A stretch of 6,174 nucleotides of DNA, from positions 1-6,174 of the forward strand of contig DATJSO010000193.1 in assembly GCA_035504075.1 (NCBI GenBank), given 5' to 3'. The position numbers and the translations under genes were made by a program. The DNA is from DATARH01 sp035504075. GTDB taxonomy: Bacteria > Pseudomonadota > Alphaproteobacteria > ATCC43930 > CGMCC-115725. This document shows, in pieces, positions 1 through 6,088 of the stretch. Position 1 is the first letter of the stretch, and the number at the start of each line of letters is the position of its first letter. A model generated the notes under the pieces. The model ran no database searches. It was given only the letters and a program-made list of their open reading frames with translations, and was not told where the DNA came from.

Positions 1-782
<782 letters not shown>

Positions 783-850
783 CAGGGACCTCATGTCAAA
801 AGCAGGACCGGCCGGCCCGGGAAAGCACCGTCCCGATCCCCCGGAATGCC

Positions 851-868
851 GCCGCGTCGTCGCGCGGC
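851..868 (-). other. Inverted repeat in the predicted dnaK leader
   Basis: GCCGCG and CGCGGC form a perfect 6-bp GC-only stem around a 6-nt loop, just downstream of the predicted dnaK transcription start. In the RNA it would make a stable hairpin near the 5' end of the leader. It has no U-tract, so it is not an intrinsic terminator. Such stems also arise by chance in DNA of this composition. A role in mRNA stability is possible but unsupported. Confidence 0.3.
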
Positions 869-870
869 AG

Positions 871-906
871 CGCGCTATATATGTGCGCCGGCCGGCCGCC
901 TATCAA
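871..906 (-). promoter_or_regulatory. Putative dnaK promoter
   Basis: On the minus strand, TTGATA (plus 901-906) is followed after exactly 17 bp by CATATA (plus 878-883), inside the longer AT-rich string CATATATA. This is the only AT-rich patch in a very GC-rich spacer. Transcription would start near 871, giving a leader of roughly 90 nt before the dnaK ATG. The elements suit a sigma-70-type promoter. The -10 also resembles alphaproteobacterial sigma-32 -10 sequences (CCATAT-like), which would fit a heat-shock gene, but the -35 lacks the typical CTTGAA. No CIRCE element (TTAGCACTC-N9-GAGTGCTAA) was found. Position and spacing are seen in the sequence; promoter activity and sigma-factor class are inferred. 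Confidence 0.5.
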
Positions 907-924
907 CTGGCGCAGACGTCGGCC

Positions 925-942
925 AGACCCGGTACAGGGTCT
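925..942. promoter_or_regulatory. Perfect inverted repeat upstream of the dnaK -35
   Basis: AGACCC-GGTACA-GGGTCT is a perfect 6-bp inverted repeat with a 6-nt centre, about 18 bp upstream of the proposed dnaK -35. On the plus strand it is followed by TTACTGTT, not a clean T-run, so a terminator is unlikely, and no plus-strand gene precedes it. It could be a binding site for a dimeric regulator or a chance palindrome. No family consensus was recognised. Confidence 0.25.
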
Positions 943-1127
943 TTACTGTTGGGCGTTCCGGCAGGCTGCCGCGCCGATATTCCGGCGATTTACGCCGACT
1001 GCGGCAGCCGCCCGCTCGACTGCGCCGATCGCGGTGCGGTCGCCGATCGTGGCCGCGCCGCCGTGGATTTCGGCGTGGCGACCCGGCCTCGGCGACCCTC
1101 TCGCCGGCGACTTGACCCCTCTCGTCC

Positions 1128-1469
1128 TCAGCGGTGCCCGCCGCCGCCGTGACCGCCGCCGCCATGATAACCGCCGCCGCCACGGTAGCCGCCGCCGCCA
1201 CGGTAGCCGCCGCGCCAGCCGCCGCCGCGCCATCCCCATCCGGGTCCGCCCCAACCCCAGTAATAGTCGTAAGGATAGGCGCCGCAGCCATAGGGATAGT
1301 AATAAGGATTGCAATACGGCGCGTAATAGGGATTGTAATACGGATAGTACGGGTAGTACGGATAGTACTGCGCGCTCGCCGGTAGCGCGCCACCCAGCAT
1401 GCCTGCGGCGGCGACTGCCATCGTTGCCAAGGTACGGCGCAAACAAGCACTGACCATCGGGAGGGACAT
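1128..1469 (-). CDS. Secreted Tyr/Pro- and Gly-rich low-complexity protein
   Basis: This is a 113-residue protein of unknown function, probably exported. Residues 1-33 form a Sec-type signal peptide: a basic Arg-Arg n-region (11-12), an Ala/Met/Gly/Leu core (about 14-29) and an ASA cleavage site (31-33), leaving Gln34 as the likely mature N-terminus. Next comes a Tyr/Pro block (35-71) built on YYP/YYN/YYA steps with two Cys. A Trp-Gly-Pro patch (WGWGGPGWGW) follows, then a Gly-rich tail of GGGG runs spaced by YR, YH and H, ending in HR. There is no catalytic domain. The composition recalls structural or coat-like proteins such as bacterial sulfur-globule proteins and glycine-rich envelope proteins, but that is only a resemblance. 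The ATG at 1469 is chosen because the signal peptide starts there and GGAG (plus 1479-1482) lies 9 nt upstream; ATG at 1456 is an alternative. The signal peptide plus coherent amino-acid repeats argue for a real gene. The gene is divergent from the FAD monooxygenase. Confidence 0.8.
   Translation of the reverse strand: MSLPMVSACLRRTLATMAVAAAGMLGGALPASAQYYPYYPYYPYYNPYYAPYCNPYYYPYGCGAYPYDYYWGWGGPGWGWRGGGWRGGYRGGGGYRGGGGYHGGGGHGGGGHR
1153..1206 (-). repeat. Three tandem 18-nt units encoding the Gly-rich tail
   Basis: Three consecutive 18-bp units lie at 1153-1170, 1171-1188 and 1189-1206. The last two are identical (CCGCCGCCGCCACGGTAG on the plus strand) and the first differs only near its end. 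On the coding strand each gives a six-residue step of GGGG plus Tyr and Arg or His. The identity of two units suggests recent duplication or slippage. Being a multiple of three, copy-number change would lengthen or shorten the tail without breaking the frame. Confidence 0.8.
1339..1368 (-). repeat. Tandem 9-nt units encoding YYP repeats
   Basis: Three 9-bp units at 1339-1347, 1348-1356 and 1357-1365 (TACGGATAG, TACGGGTAG, TACGGATAG on the plus strand) plus a partial fourth encode the successive Tyr-Tyr-Pro steps just after the predicted signal-peptide cleavage site. The looser YYN/YYA steps that follow look like decayed copies of the same unit. Confidence 0.75.
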
Positions 1470-1498
1470 CGGAATGCGCTCCGCTCGCGTTGAAATTG

Positions 1499-1511
1499 CC
1501 ACGTTATTATA
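1499..1511 (-). promoter_or_regulatory. Putative -10 promoter element of the Tyr/Gly-rich gene
   Basis: The minus strand carries a perfect TATAAT (plus 1506-1511), the only AT-rich hexamer of this quality in the 81-bp divergent region. Transcription would begin near 1499, giving a leader of about 30 nt that contains the GGAG ribosome-binding site. No good -35 is found at 16-18 bp, so the promoter is either weak or activator-dependent. No clear promoter was found on the plus strand for the monooxygenase. Confidence 0.5.
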
Positions 1512-1550
1512 CGGCCCTGGCGAGTTTCTATCCCCTGTCGAGCACTCCGG

Positions 1551-2777
1551 ATGAACGGCCGCGCGCTGCCCGCGCGCGTCGGGTGTGCGGTCGCCGGCGG
1601 CGGCCCGGCCGGCATGATGCTCGGCTATTTGCTGGCGCGAGCCGGCATCAGCGTGCTGGTGTGCGAGAAACACCGCGATTTCCTGCGCGACTTTCGCGGT
1701 GATACGATTCACCCCTCGACATTGCAGGTCATGCACGAGCTTGGGCTGCTCGAGGATTTTCTCGCGTTGCCGCACCAGGAAGTCGCCGAACTGCACGGTA
1801 TCGTCGGCGACAGTGACATCATCTTCGCCGATTTCCGCCATCTGCCGACGCGGTGCCGCTTTGTCGCGCTGATGCCGCAATGGGATTTTCTCAATTTCTT
1901 GGCGGCGAAGGGCGCGGCCGCGGCCGGCTTTCACCTGGCGATGGAGGCCGACGTCTCCGACCTGATCGAAGAAGGCGGGCGTATTGTCGGGCTGCGCGGG
2001 CAGACGCCGGCGGGGCCGTTTGAGGTGCGTGCCGATCTCGTCGTCGGCGCCGACGGGCGGCATTCGACCGTGCGCGAGCGCGCCGGCTTCGCCGTCGTCG
2101 ATAGCGGCGCGCCGATCGACGTGCTGTGGATGCGGCTCTCACGGCGCCCCGACGATCCGCCGCAGACCGCCGGCCGGCTGAATTATGGGCGGCTCCTGGT
2201 CATGCTGGATCGCGGCGTTTATTGGCAATGCGCCTTTCTGATCCGCAAGGACGGCTACGCCGCGGTGCGCGACAGGGGGTTGCCCGCTTTCCGCAACGAC
2301 CTGACGCGGCTCGCGCCGTTTTTGCGCGACCGCGTGGCGGAGTTGCAGGGGTGGGACGACGTAAAGCTGCTGACCGTTGCGGTCGACCGGCTGCAGCGCT
2401 GGTGGCGGCCCGGCCTGTTATGCATCGGCGACAGCGCGCATGCGATGTCGCCGATTGGCGGCGTCGGCATCAATCTCGCGATCCAGGATGCGATCGCCGT
2501 GGCCAATCTGCTTGTCGGGCCGTTGCGCGAGGGTACGCTGTCCGACGTCCACCTCGCAGCCGTGCAGCGCCGCCGCTCGCTGCCGATGCGCCTCACGCAG
2601 GCATTGCAGCTGAGCATGCAGCGGCGGTTTCTCGATCGGGTCATCGGCGCCGACCGGGCGATAACGGCGCCGTGGCAGGCTCGGCTGTTCAACTGGATCC
2701 CGCCGCTGCGCCGAATCCCGGCGCGGATCGTCGGTATCGGATTCCGCCCGGAGCATGTGCGCACCCCGGCGGCCTGA
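1551..2777 (+). CDS. FAD-dependent monooxygenase (PHBH/UbiH-type flavoprotein)
   Basis: This 408-residue cytosolic flavoprotein belongs to the class A aromatic hydroxylase family (PHBH fold, FAD_binding_3-like), which uses NAD(P)H and O2 to hydroxylate aromatic or related substrates. All three family fingerprints are present. They are the N-terminal dinucleotide-binding GGGPAG (16-21) with the ribose-binding Glu39 at the end of strand 2, the middle motif VVGADGRHSTVRERAG (164-179) with its DG pair, and the C-terminal GD motif CIGDSAHAMSPIGGVGINLA (291-310), which contacts the FAD phosphates and ribitol. The length is normal for a single-component enzyme. The ATG at 1551 puts the FAD fold about 10 residues from the start; no strong Shine-Dalgarno precedes it and no alternative in-frame start is seen nearby upstream. 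The gene is monocistronic in this window. It is divergent from the secreted-protein gene and convergent with the molybdenum hydroxylase operon, 23 bp away. The substrate cannot be told from sequence. The family call is firm; a ubiquinone-biosynthesis or antibiotic-modifying role is not excluded. Confidence 0.9.
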   Translation: MNGRALPARVGCAVAGGGPAGMMLGYLLARAGISVLVCEKHRDFLRDFRGDTIHPSTLQVMHELGLLEDFLALPHQEVAELHGIVGDSDIIFADFRHLPTRCRFVALMPQWDFLNFLAAKGAAAAGFHLAMEADVSDLIEEGGRIVGLRGQTPAGPFEVRADLVVGADGRHSTVRERAGFAVVDSGAPIDVLWMRLSRRPDDPPQTAGRLNYGRLLVMLDRGVYWQCAFLIRKDGYAAVRDRGLPAFRNDLTRLAPFLRDRVAELQGWDDVKLLTVAVDRLQRWWRPGLLCIGDSAHAMSPIGGVGINLAIQDAIAVANLLVGPLREGTLSDVHLAAVQRRRSLPMRLTQALQLSMQRRFLDRVIGADRAITAPWQARLFNWIPPLRRIPARIVGIGFRPEHVRTPAA

Positions 2778-2789
2778 CGCCGCGCGGCG
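2778..2789. other. 12-bp perfect palindrome in the convergent gap
   Basis: CGCCGCGCGGCG starts directly after the monooxygenase stop codon, inside the 23-bp gap separating it from the oppositely oriented medium-subunit gene. It is perfectly self-complementary but has no loop or T-run, so it is not a standard intrinsic terminator. No other termination signal for either convergent gene is visible; transcripts may overlap here. Confidence 0.3.
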
Positions 2790-2800
2790 CGACGACCCCT

Positions 2801-3592
2801 TCAGGCGCAGGCCTGTACGGCGCGGCGGGCCATCACATTGACGAGATGGGCGCGGTACTCGGCGCTGGCATGGATGTCGCTGTTGAGGCCGTCCTGCGGG
2901 ATCTGAATGTCCTTGATCGCATCGGGCGTGAACGAGCGGGCAAGCGCCTGCTCCATCTCCGGCACGCGGAACACGCACGGGCCGGCGCCGGTCACCGCAA
3001 CACGCACACCGGCCGGCGTCTTCGCGACAAAGACGCCGACGATCGCGTAGCGCGAGGCCGGATTCCTGAATTTCTGATAGTTGGCCTGCGCCACTTTCGG
3101 AAACCGCACCGCGGTGACGATCTCGCCTGGCTCCAGCGCCGTCTCGAACAGGCCCGTGAAGAACTGGTCGGCCGCGATCTCGCGTTTGTTGGTGCGCACG
3201 CTGGCGTTCAGCGCGACGACGGCGGCCGGGTAATCGGCCGCCGGGTCGTTGTTGGCGATCGAGCCGCCGATCGTGCCGCGATTGCGCACCGCCGGATCAC
3301 CGATCAGCCCGGCCATCGCGGCCAAGGCCGGGATCGCGCGCTTGACGACATCGGAGCGAGTGACATCGGCATGGCGGGTCATCGCGCCGATGACGACGGC
3401 GTCACCCTGTTCCGAGATGCCCTTCAACGCCGGGATTGCTGCCAGGTCGATCAGCTGGGTCGGCTTTGCCAAGCGCAGTTTCAGCGTGGGGATCAGCGTC
3501 ATGCCGCCGGCGACCAGCTTTGCTTCGTCGTCAGCGAGCCGGCCGGCGGCGTCATCGAGGCTCGTCGCGCGGAGATATTCAAACTCGTACAT
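2801..3592 (-). CDS. coxM: FAD-binding medium subunit of a CO-dehydrogenase-like molybdenum hydroxylase (CoxM family)
   Basis: This 263-residue flavoprotein subunit belongs to a three-subunit molybdenum hydroxylase. It carries the FAD that takes electrons from the small-subunit [2Fe-2S] clusters and passes them to the external acceptor. The two family FAD-binding motifs are visible: AGGMTL (28-33, the AGGxS/T pyrophosphate loop) and TIGGSIANNDPAADYPA (107-123, the TIGG loop). The C-terminal part resembles the CO_deh_flav_C domain. Length is slightly below the 280-290 residues common in the family, with both ends intact. The ATG at 3592 is preceded by a strong GGGAGAGG ribosome-binding sequence (plus 3597-3604), four bases from the start. 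It is the last gene of the operon as seen here, after the small and large subunits. It is separated from the large-subunit stop by 103 bp containing two palindromic repeats, so its expression may be uncoupled from the upstream genes. Substrate specificity lies in the large subunit, not here. Confidence 0.93.
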   Translation of the reverse strand: MYEFEYLRATSLDDAAGRLADDEAKLVAGGMTLIPTLKLRLAKPTQLIDLAAIPALKGISEQGDAVVIGAMTRHADVTRSDVVKRAIPALAAMAGLIGDPAVRNRGTIGGSIANNDPAADYPAAVVALNASVRTNKREIAADQFFTGLFETALEPGEIVTAVRFPKVAQANYQKFRNPASRYAIVGVFVAKTPAGVRVAVTGAGPCVFRVPEMEQALARSFTPDAIKDIQIPQDGLNSDIHASAEYRAHLVNVMARRAVQACA

Positions 3593-3623
3593 CGGGCCTC
3601 TCCCTTCGATCCCTCATCCCGTC

Positions 3624-3646
3624 ATGCCCGGACTTGATCCGGGCAT
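3624..3646. repeat. Palindromic intergenic repeat, copy A
   Basis: ATGCCCGGA-CTTGA-TCCGGGCAT is a perfect 9-bp inverted repeat with a 5-nt loop, located between the large- and medium-subunit genes. From general knowledge, near-identical palindromes (GTCATGCCCGGRCTTG-type) are dispersed in many copies between genes of alphaproteobacteria. In the operon transcript it would form a strong hairpin without a U-tract, suggesting mRNA stabilisation or partial attenuation more than full termination. Confidence 0.85.
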
Positions 3647-3662
3647 CTGCGGGTCCGCGTGG

Positions 3663-3685
3663 ATGGCCGGGTCAAGCCCGGCCAT
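3663..3685. repeat. Palindromic intergenic repeat, copy B (inverted relative to A)
   Basis: ATGGCCGGG-TCAAG-CCCGGCCAT is a second perfect 9-bp inverted repeat with a 5-nt loop, 16 bp from copy A. Its loop TCAAG is the exact reverse complement of the CTTGA loop of copy A, and the flanks (GCGTGGATGG here, CATCTGCG after copy A) also correspond. It is therefore a second copy of the same element in opposite orientation. The two could fold separately or pair with each other into one longer imperfect stem. Confidence 0.85.
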
Positions 3686-3695
3686 AACGAAGCAA

Positions 3696-6083
3696 TTAGT
3701 CTGCCGCCGCCTGCTTCTGGTGCTGCCGGATCGTGCGCCACAACCGCTCCGGCGTCGCCGGCATCTCGACATGGCGCACGCCCAATGGCTTCAATGCATC
3801 GACGATCGCATTGGTGATTGCCGCCGGCGCGCCGATCGCGCCCGCTTCGCCGCAGCCTTTGACGCCGAGCGGGTTGTGCGTGCACAGCGTCACGTGCGTC
3901 GACAGCCTGAAATTCGGCAGATCGTCTGCGCGCGGCATCGCGTAATCATTGTAGGAGCCGGTCAGCAGCTGGCCGGTTTCCTTGTCGTAGACGCAGCCCT
4001 CGAGCAACGCCTGGCCGATGCCCTGCGCGAGGCCGCCGTGGACCTGCCCGGCGACGATCATCGGGTTGATGATGCGGCCGAAATCGTCGGATGCGGTGAA
4101 GTTGACGACTTCCAGCCGGCCGGTGTCGGGGTCGATCTCGATTTCCGCGATATGCGCGCCCGACGGAAAAGTGAAGTTCTTCGGATCATAGAAGGCCGTC
4201 TCGTCGAGCCCCGGTTCCAATTCGTCGTGCGGAAAATTATGCGGTACGTAGGCGGTGAGCGCGATCTCGCCGAGGCCGAGCGAGCGGTCGGTACCGGCGA
4301 CGGTGAATTTGCCGTCCTTGAACTCGATGTCGGCGTCGCTCGCCTCCAACAGATGCGCGGCAATCTTCTTGCCCTTGGCGATCACCTTGTCCATCGCCTT
4401 CATGATCGCCGTGCCGCCGACCGCCAGCGAGCGCGAGCCGTAGGTGCCCATGCCGAAGGCCATCTTGTCGGTGTCGCCGTGGACGATTTCGATCTGCTCG
4501 ATCGGCACGCCGAGCCCGTCGGCGACAAGCTGGGCGAACGTCGTCTCGTGGCCCTGGCCGTGCGCGTGGCTGCCGGTGAGCACCGTGACGCTGCCGGTCG
4601 GATGCACCCGCACCTCGGCCGATTCGAAGAGACCGGCGCGCGCGCCGAGCGAGCCGACGACGGCCGACGGCGCAATACCGCAGGCCTCGATATAGGTGGC
4701 GACGCCGATGCCGCGCAATTTGCCCTGCCGCGCCGCTTCCTGGCGCCGCTGTTCGAAGCCGTCATAGGCCGCGGCGGCGAGCGCCAGGCGCAGCGTCGTC
4801 TGGTAGTCGCCGCTGTCGTATTGCAGCGCCACCGGCGTCTGGTACGGGAAGGCGTCGGCCGGGATAAAGTTCAGGCGACGCAGCTCGGCCGGGTCGAGGC
4901 CCAGCTCGTCGGCGGCCAGATCGACGATGCGCTCTACCAGATAGGTTGCTTCCGGCCGCCCGGCGCCGCGGTAGGCATCGACCGGCACGGTGTTCGTGAA
5001 TACCGCCTTGGTCTCGCAATAGATGACCGGCGTCGTATAGGTGCCGGCAAGCAATGTGCCGTAGAGATAGGTCGGCACGCAGGTTGAAAAGGTCGAGAGG
5101 TAGGCGCCCATATTGGCGATCGTCTGAACCTTCAGTGCCAGAAACCTGCTCTGCGCATCGACCCCGAGTTCGGCGTGGGTCACATGGTCGCGGCCATGCG
5201 CGTCCGACATGAAACTTTCCGACCGCTCGGCCGTCCATTTGATCGGCCGGCGTACCTTGCCCGCTGCCCAGGTGACGATCGCTTCCTCGGCGTAGTGATA
5301 GATCTTCGAGCCGAAGCCGCCGCCGACATCGGGCGCGACGACGCGGAGCCGCGCTTCCGGGATGTGCAGCACGAATGCGCCCATCAGCAGGCGGATCACG
5401 TGCGGATTCTGGCTCGTCGTGTAGAGCGTGTATTCGCCGGTGGCGCGGTTGAATTCGCCGATTGCGGCGCGCGGCTCCATCGCGTTCGGCACGAGGCGGT
5501 TGTTGACGATGTCGATCTTGACGACGCGGGCCGCGCGGGCGAGCGCCGCGTCGACCGCCGCCTCGTCGCCGAGCGCCCAGTCGTAGCACAGATTGCCCGG
5601 CGCCTCGCCGCCCCACACCTGCGGCGCGCCCGGCCGGAGCGCCGCGGCCGGATCGACGATCGCCGGCTCCACGGCGTAATCGACCGCGACCTTCTCGGCG
5701 GCGTCCTTCGCCTGCTGGTAGCTCTCGGCGATGACGACTGCCACCGGATCGCCGACGTGGCGGACCCGATCGACCGCCACCACCGGGTGCGGCGGCTCCT
5801 TCATCGGCGAGCCGTCCTTCGAATTGACCAGCCAGCCGCACGGCAGGCCGCCGATCCCTTCGGCCGCGATGTCCTGGCCGGTAAAGACCGCCACGACGCC
5901 CGGCGCAGCCGCTGCGGCGCCGGTGTTTACGCCGGTGATGCGGGCGTTGGCGTGCGGGCTCCTGAGGATATAGGCATAGACCTGTCCCGGGCGGTTGATG
6001 TCGTCGGTGTAGGTGCCCTGCCCGGTCAGGAAGCGGTAATCCTCGCGCCTCCGGACCGGCTGGCCGATCGATCCCTCCGGCAT
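3696..6083 (-). CDS. coxL: Molybdopterin-binding large subunit, Form II CO-dehydrogenase-like / xanthine dehydrogenase family
   Basis: This complete 795-residue catalytic subunit holds the molybdopterin cytosine dinucleotide (Mo-MCD) centre of a cytosolic molybdenum hydroxylase. The N-terminal third (about 14-130) is the a/b-hammerhead domain (REDYRFLTGQGTYTDDI, then RHVGDPVAVVIAES at 108-121). The Mo-binding domains follow, with GGGFGSK (254-260), AYRGAGR (370-376), HGQGHET (508-514), DDFGRIINP (666-674) and GVKGCGEAGAIGAP (740-753). Glu746 in the last is the family's catalytic base. The active-site loop is decisive: Form I CO dehydrogenase has AYRCSFR, whose Cys carries the Cu-S-Mo cluster, whereas this protein has Gly at that place. 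It is therefore a Form II or other hydroxylase with an unproven substrate; the cox symbol denotes homology only. The ATG at 6083 has GGAG (plus 6092-6095) 8 nt upstream and begins 5 nt after the small-subunit stop, so the two are surely co-transcribed. Length is typical and no motif is broken. Confidence 0.95.
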   Translation of the reverse strand: MPEGSIGQPVRRREDYRFLTGQGTYTDDINRPGQVYAYILRSPHANARITGVNTGAAAAAPGVVAVFTGQDIAAEGIGGLPCGWLVNSKDGSPMKEPPHPVVAVDRVRHVGDPVAVVIAESYQQAKDAAEKVAVDYAVEPAIVDPAAALRPGAPQVWGGEAPGNLCYDWALGDEAAVDAALARAARVVKIDIVNNRLVPNAMEPRAAIGEFNRATGEYTLYTTSQNPHVIRLLMGAFVLHIPEARLRVVAPDVGGGFGSKIYHYAEEAIVTWAAGKVRRPIKWTAERSESFMSDAHGRDHVTHAELGVDAQSRFLALKVQTIANMGAYLSTFSTCVPTYLYGTLLAGTYTTPVIYCETKAVFTNTVPVDAYRGAGRPEATYLVERIVDLAADELGLDPAELRRLNFIPADAFPYQTPVALQYDSGDYQTTLRLALAAAAYDGFEQRRQEAARQGKLRGIGVATYIEACGIAPSAVVGSLGARAGLFESAEVRVHPTGSVTVLTGSHAHGQGHETTFAQLVADGLGVPIEQIEIVHGDTDKMAFGMGTYGSRSLAVGGTAIMKAMDKVIAKGKKIAAHLLEASDADIEFKDGKFTVAGTDRSLGLGEIALTAYVPHNFPHDELEPGLDETAFYDPKNFTFPSGAHIAEIEIDPDTGRLEVVNFTASDDFGRIINPMIVAGQVHGGLAQGIGQALLEGCVYDKETGQLLTGSYNDYAMPRADDLPNFRLSTHVTLCTHNPLGVKGCGEAGAIGAPAAITNAIVDALKPLGVRHVEMPATPERLWRTIRQHQKQAAAD

Positions 6084-6088
6084 GGCCG

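Larger units (their letters stand above)
783..1127. other. Spacer between dnaK and the Tyr/Gly-rich gene; no supported gene
   Basis: This stretch of about 345 bp holds the dnaK Shine-Dalgarno, the putative dnaK promoter and two small inverted repeats. The part nearest the Tyr/Gly-rich gene (about 943-1127) is open in frames on both strands. None of these frames has a credible start with a ribosome-binding site or a recognisable protein family, so no gene is called. No tRNA, CIRCE element or T-tailed terminator for the gene ending at 1128 was seen. Confidence 0.6.

Noticed and set aside
925..950. Intrinsic terminator (AGACCC/GGGTCT stem followed by TTACTGTT)
   Set aside because: The T-tract is interrupted and no plus-strand gene ends upstream. 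On the minus strand there is no U-tail at all.
1000..1090. Minus-strand translation resembling a left-handed beta-helix hexapeptide pattern (IHGGAATIGDRTAIGAV)
   Set aside because: The pattern covers only about 17 residues in an arginine/alanine-rich frame that overlaps the secreted-protein gene out of frame. There is no start or further repeat, so it is most likely chance.
1138..1215. CRISPR-like array from the regular CCGCCGCC repeats
   Set aside because: The repeats are contiguous, without spacers, and are explained by the Gly-rich codons of the secreted protein.
1470..2063. Extension of the secreted-protein frame upstream to 2063 on the minus strand
   Set aside because: The extension is antisense to the FAD monooxygenase and would bury a clear signal peptide inside the protein. 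The start at 1469 with GGAG upstream is much better.
3249..5087. A 612-codon open frame on the plus strand opposite the large and medium subunit genes
   Set aside because: It lies antisense to two genes with full family motifs, and its Arg/Ala-rich translation matches no domain. Long antisense frames are expected in GC-rich DNA with GC-biased third positions.
3696..6083. Calling the operon a true aerobic CO dehydrogenase (Form I)
   Set aside because: The Cu-binding Cys loop AYRCSFR is replaced by AYRGAGR, and the gene order is S-L-M instead of M-S-L.
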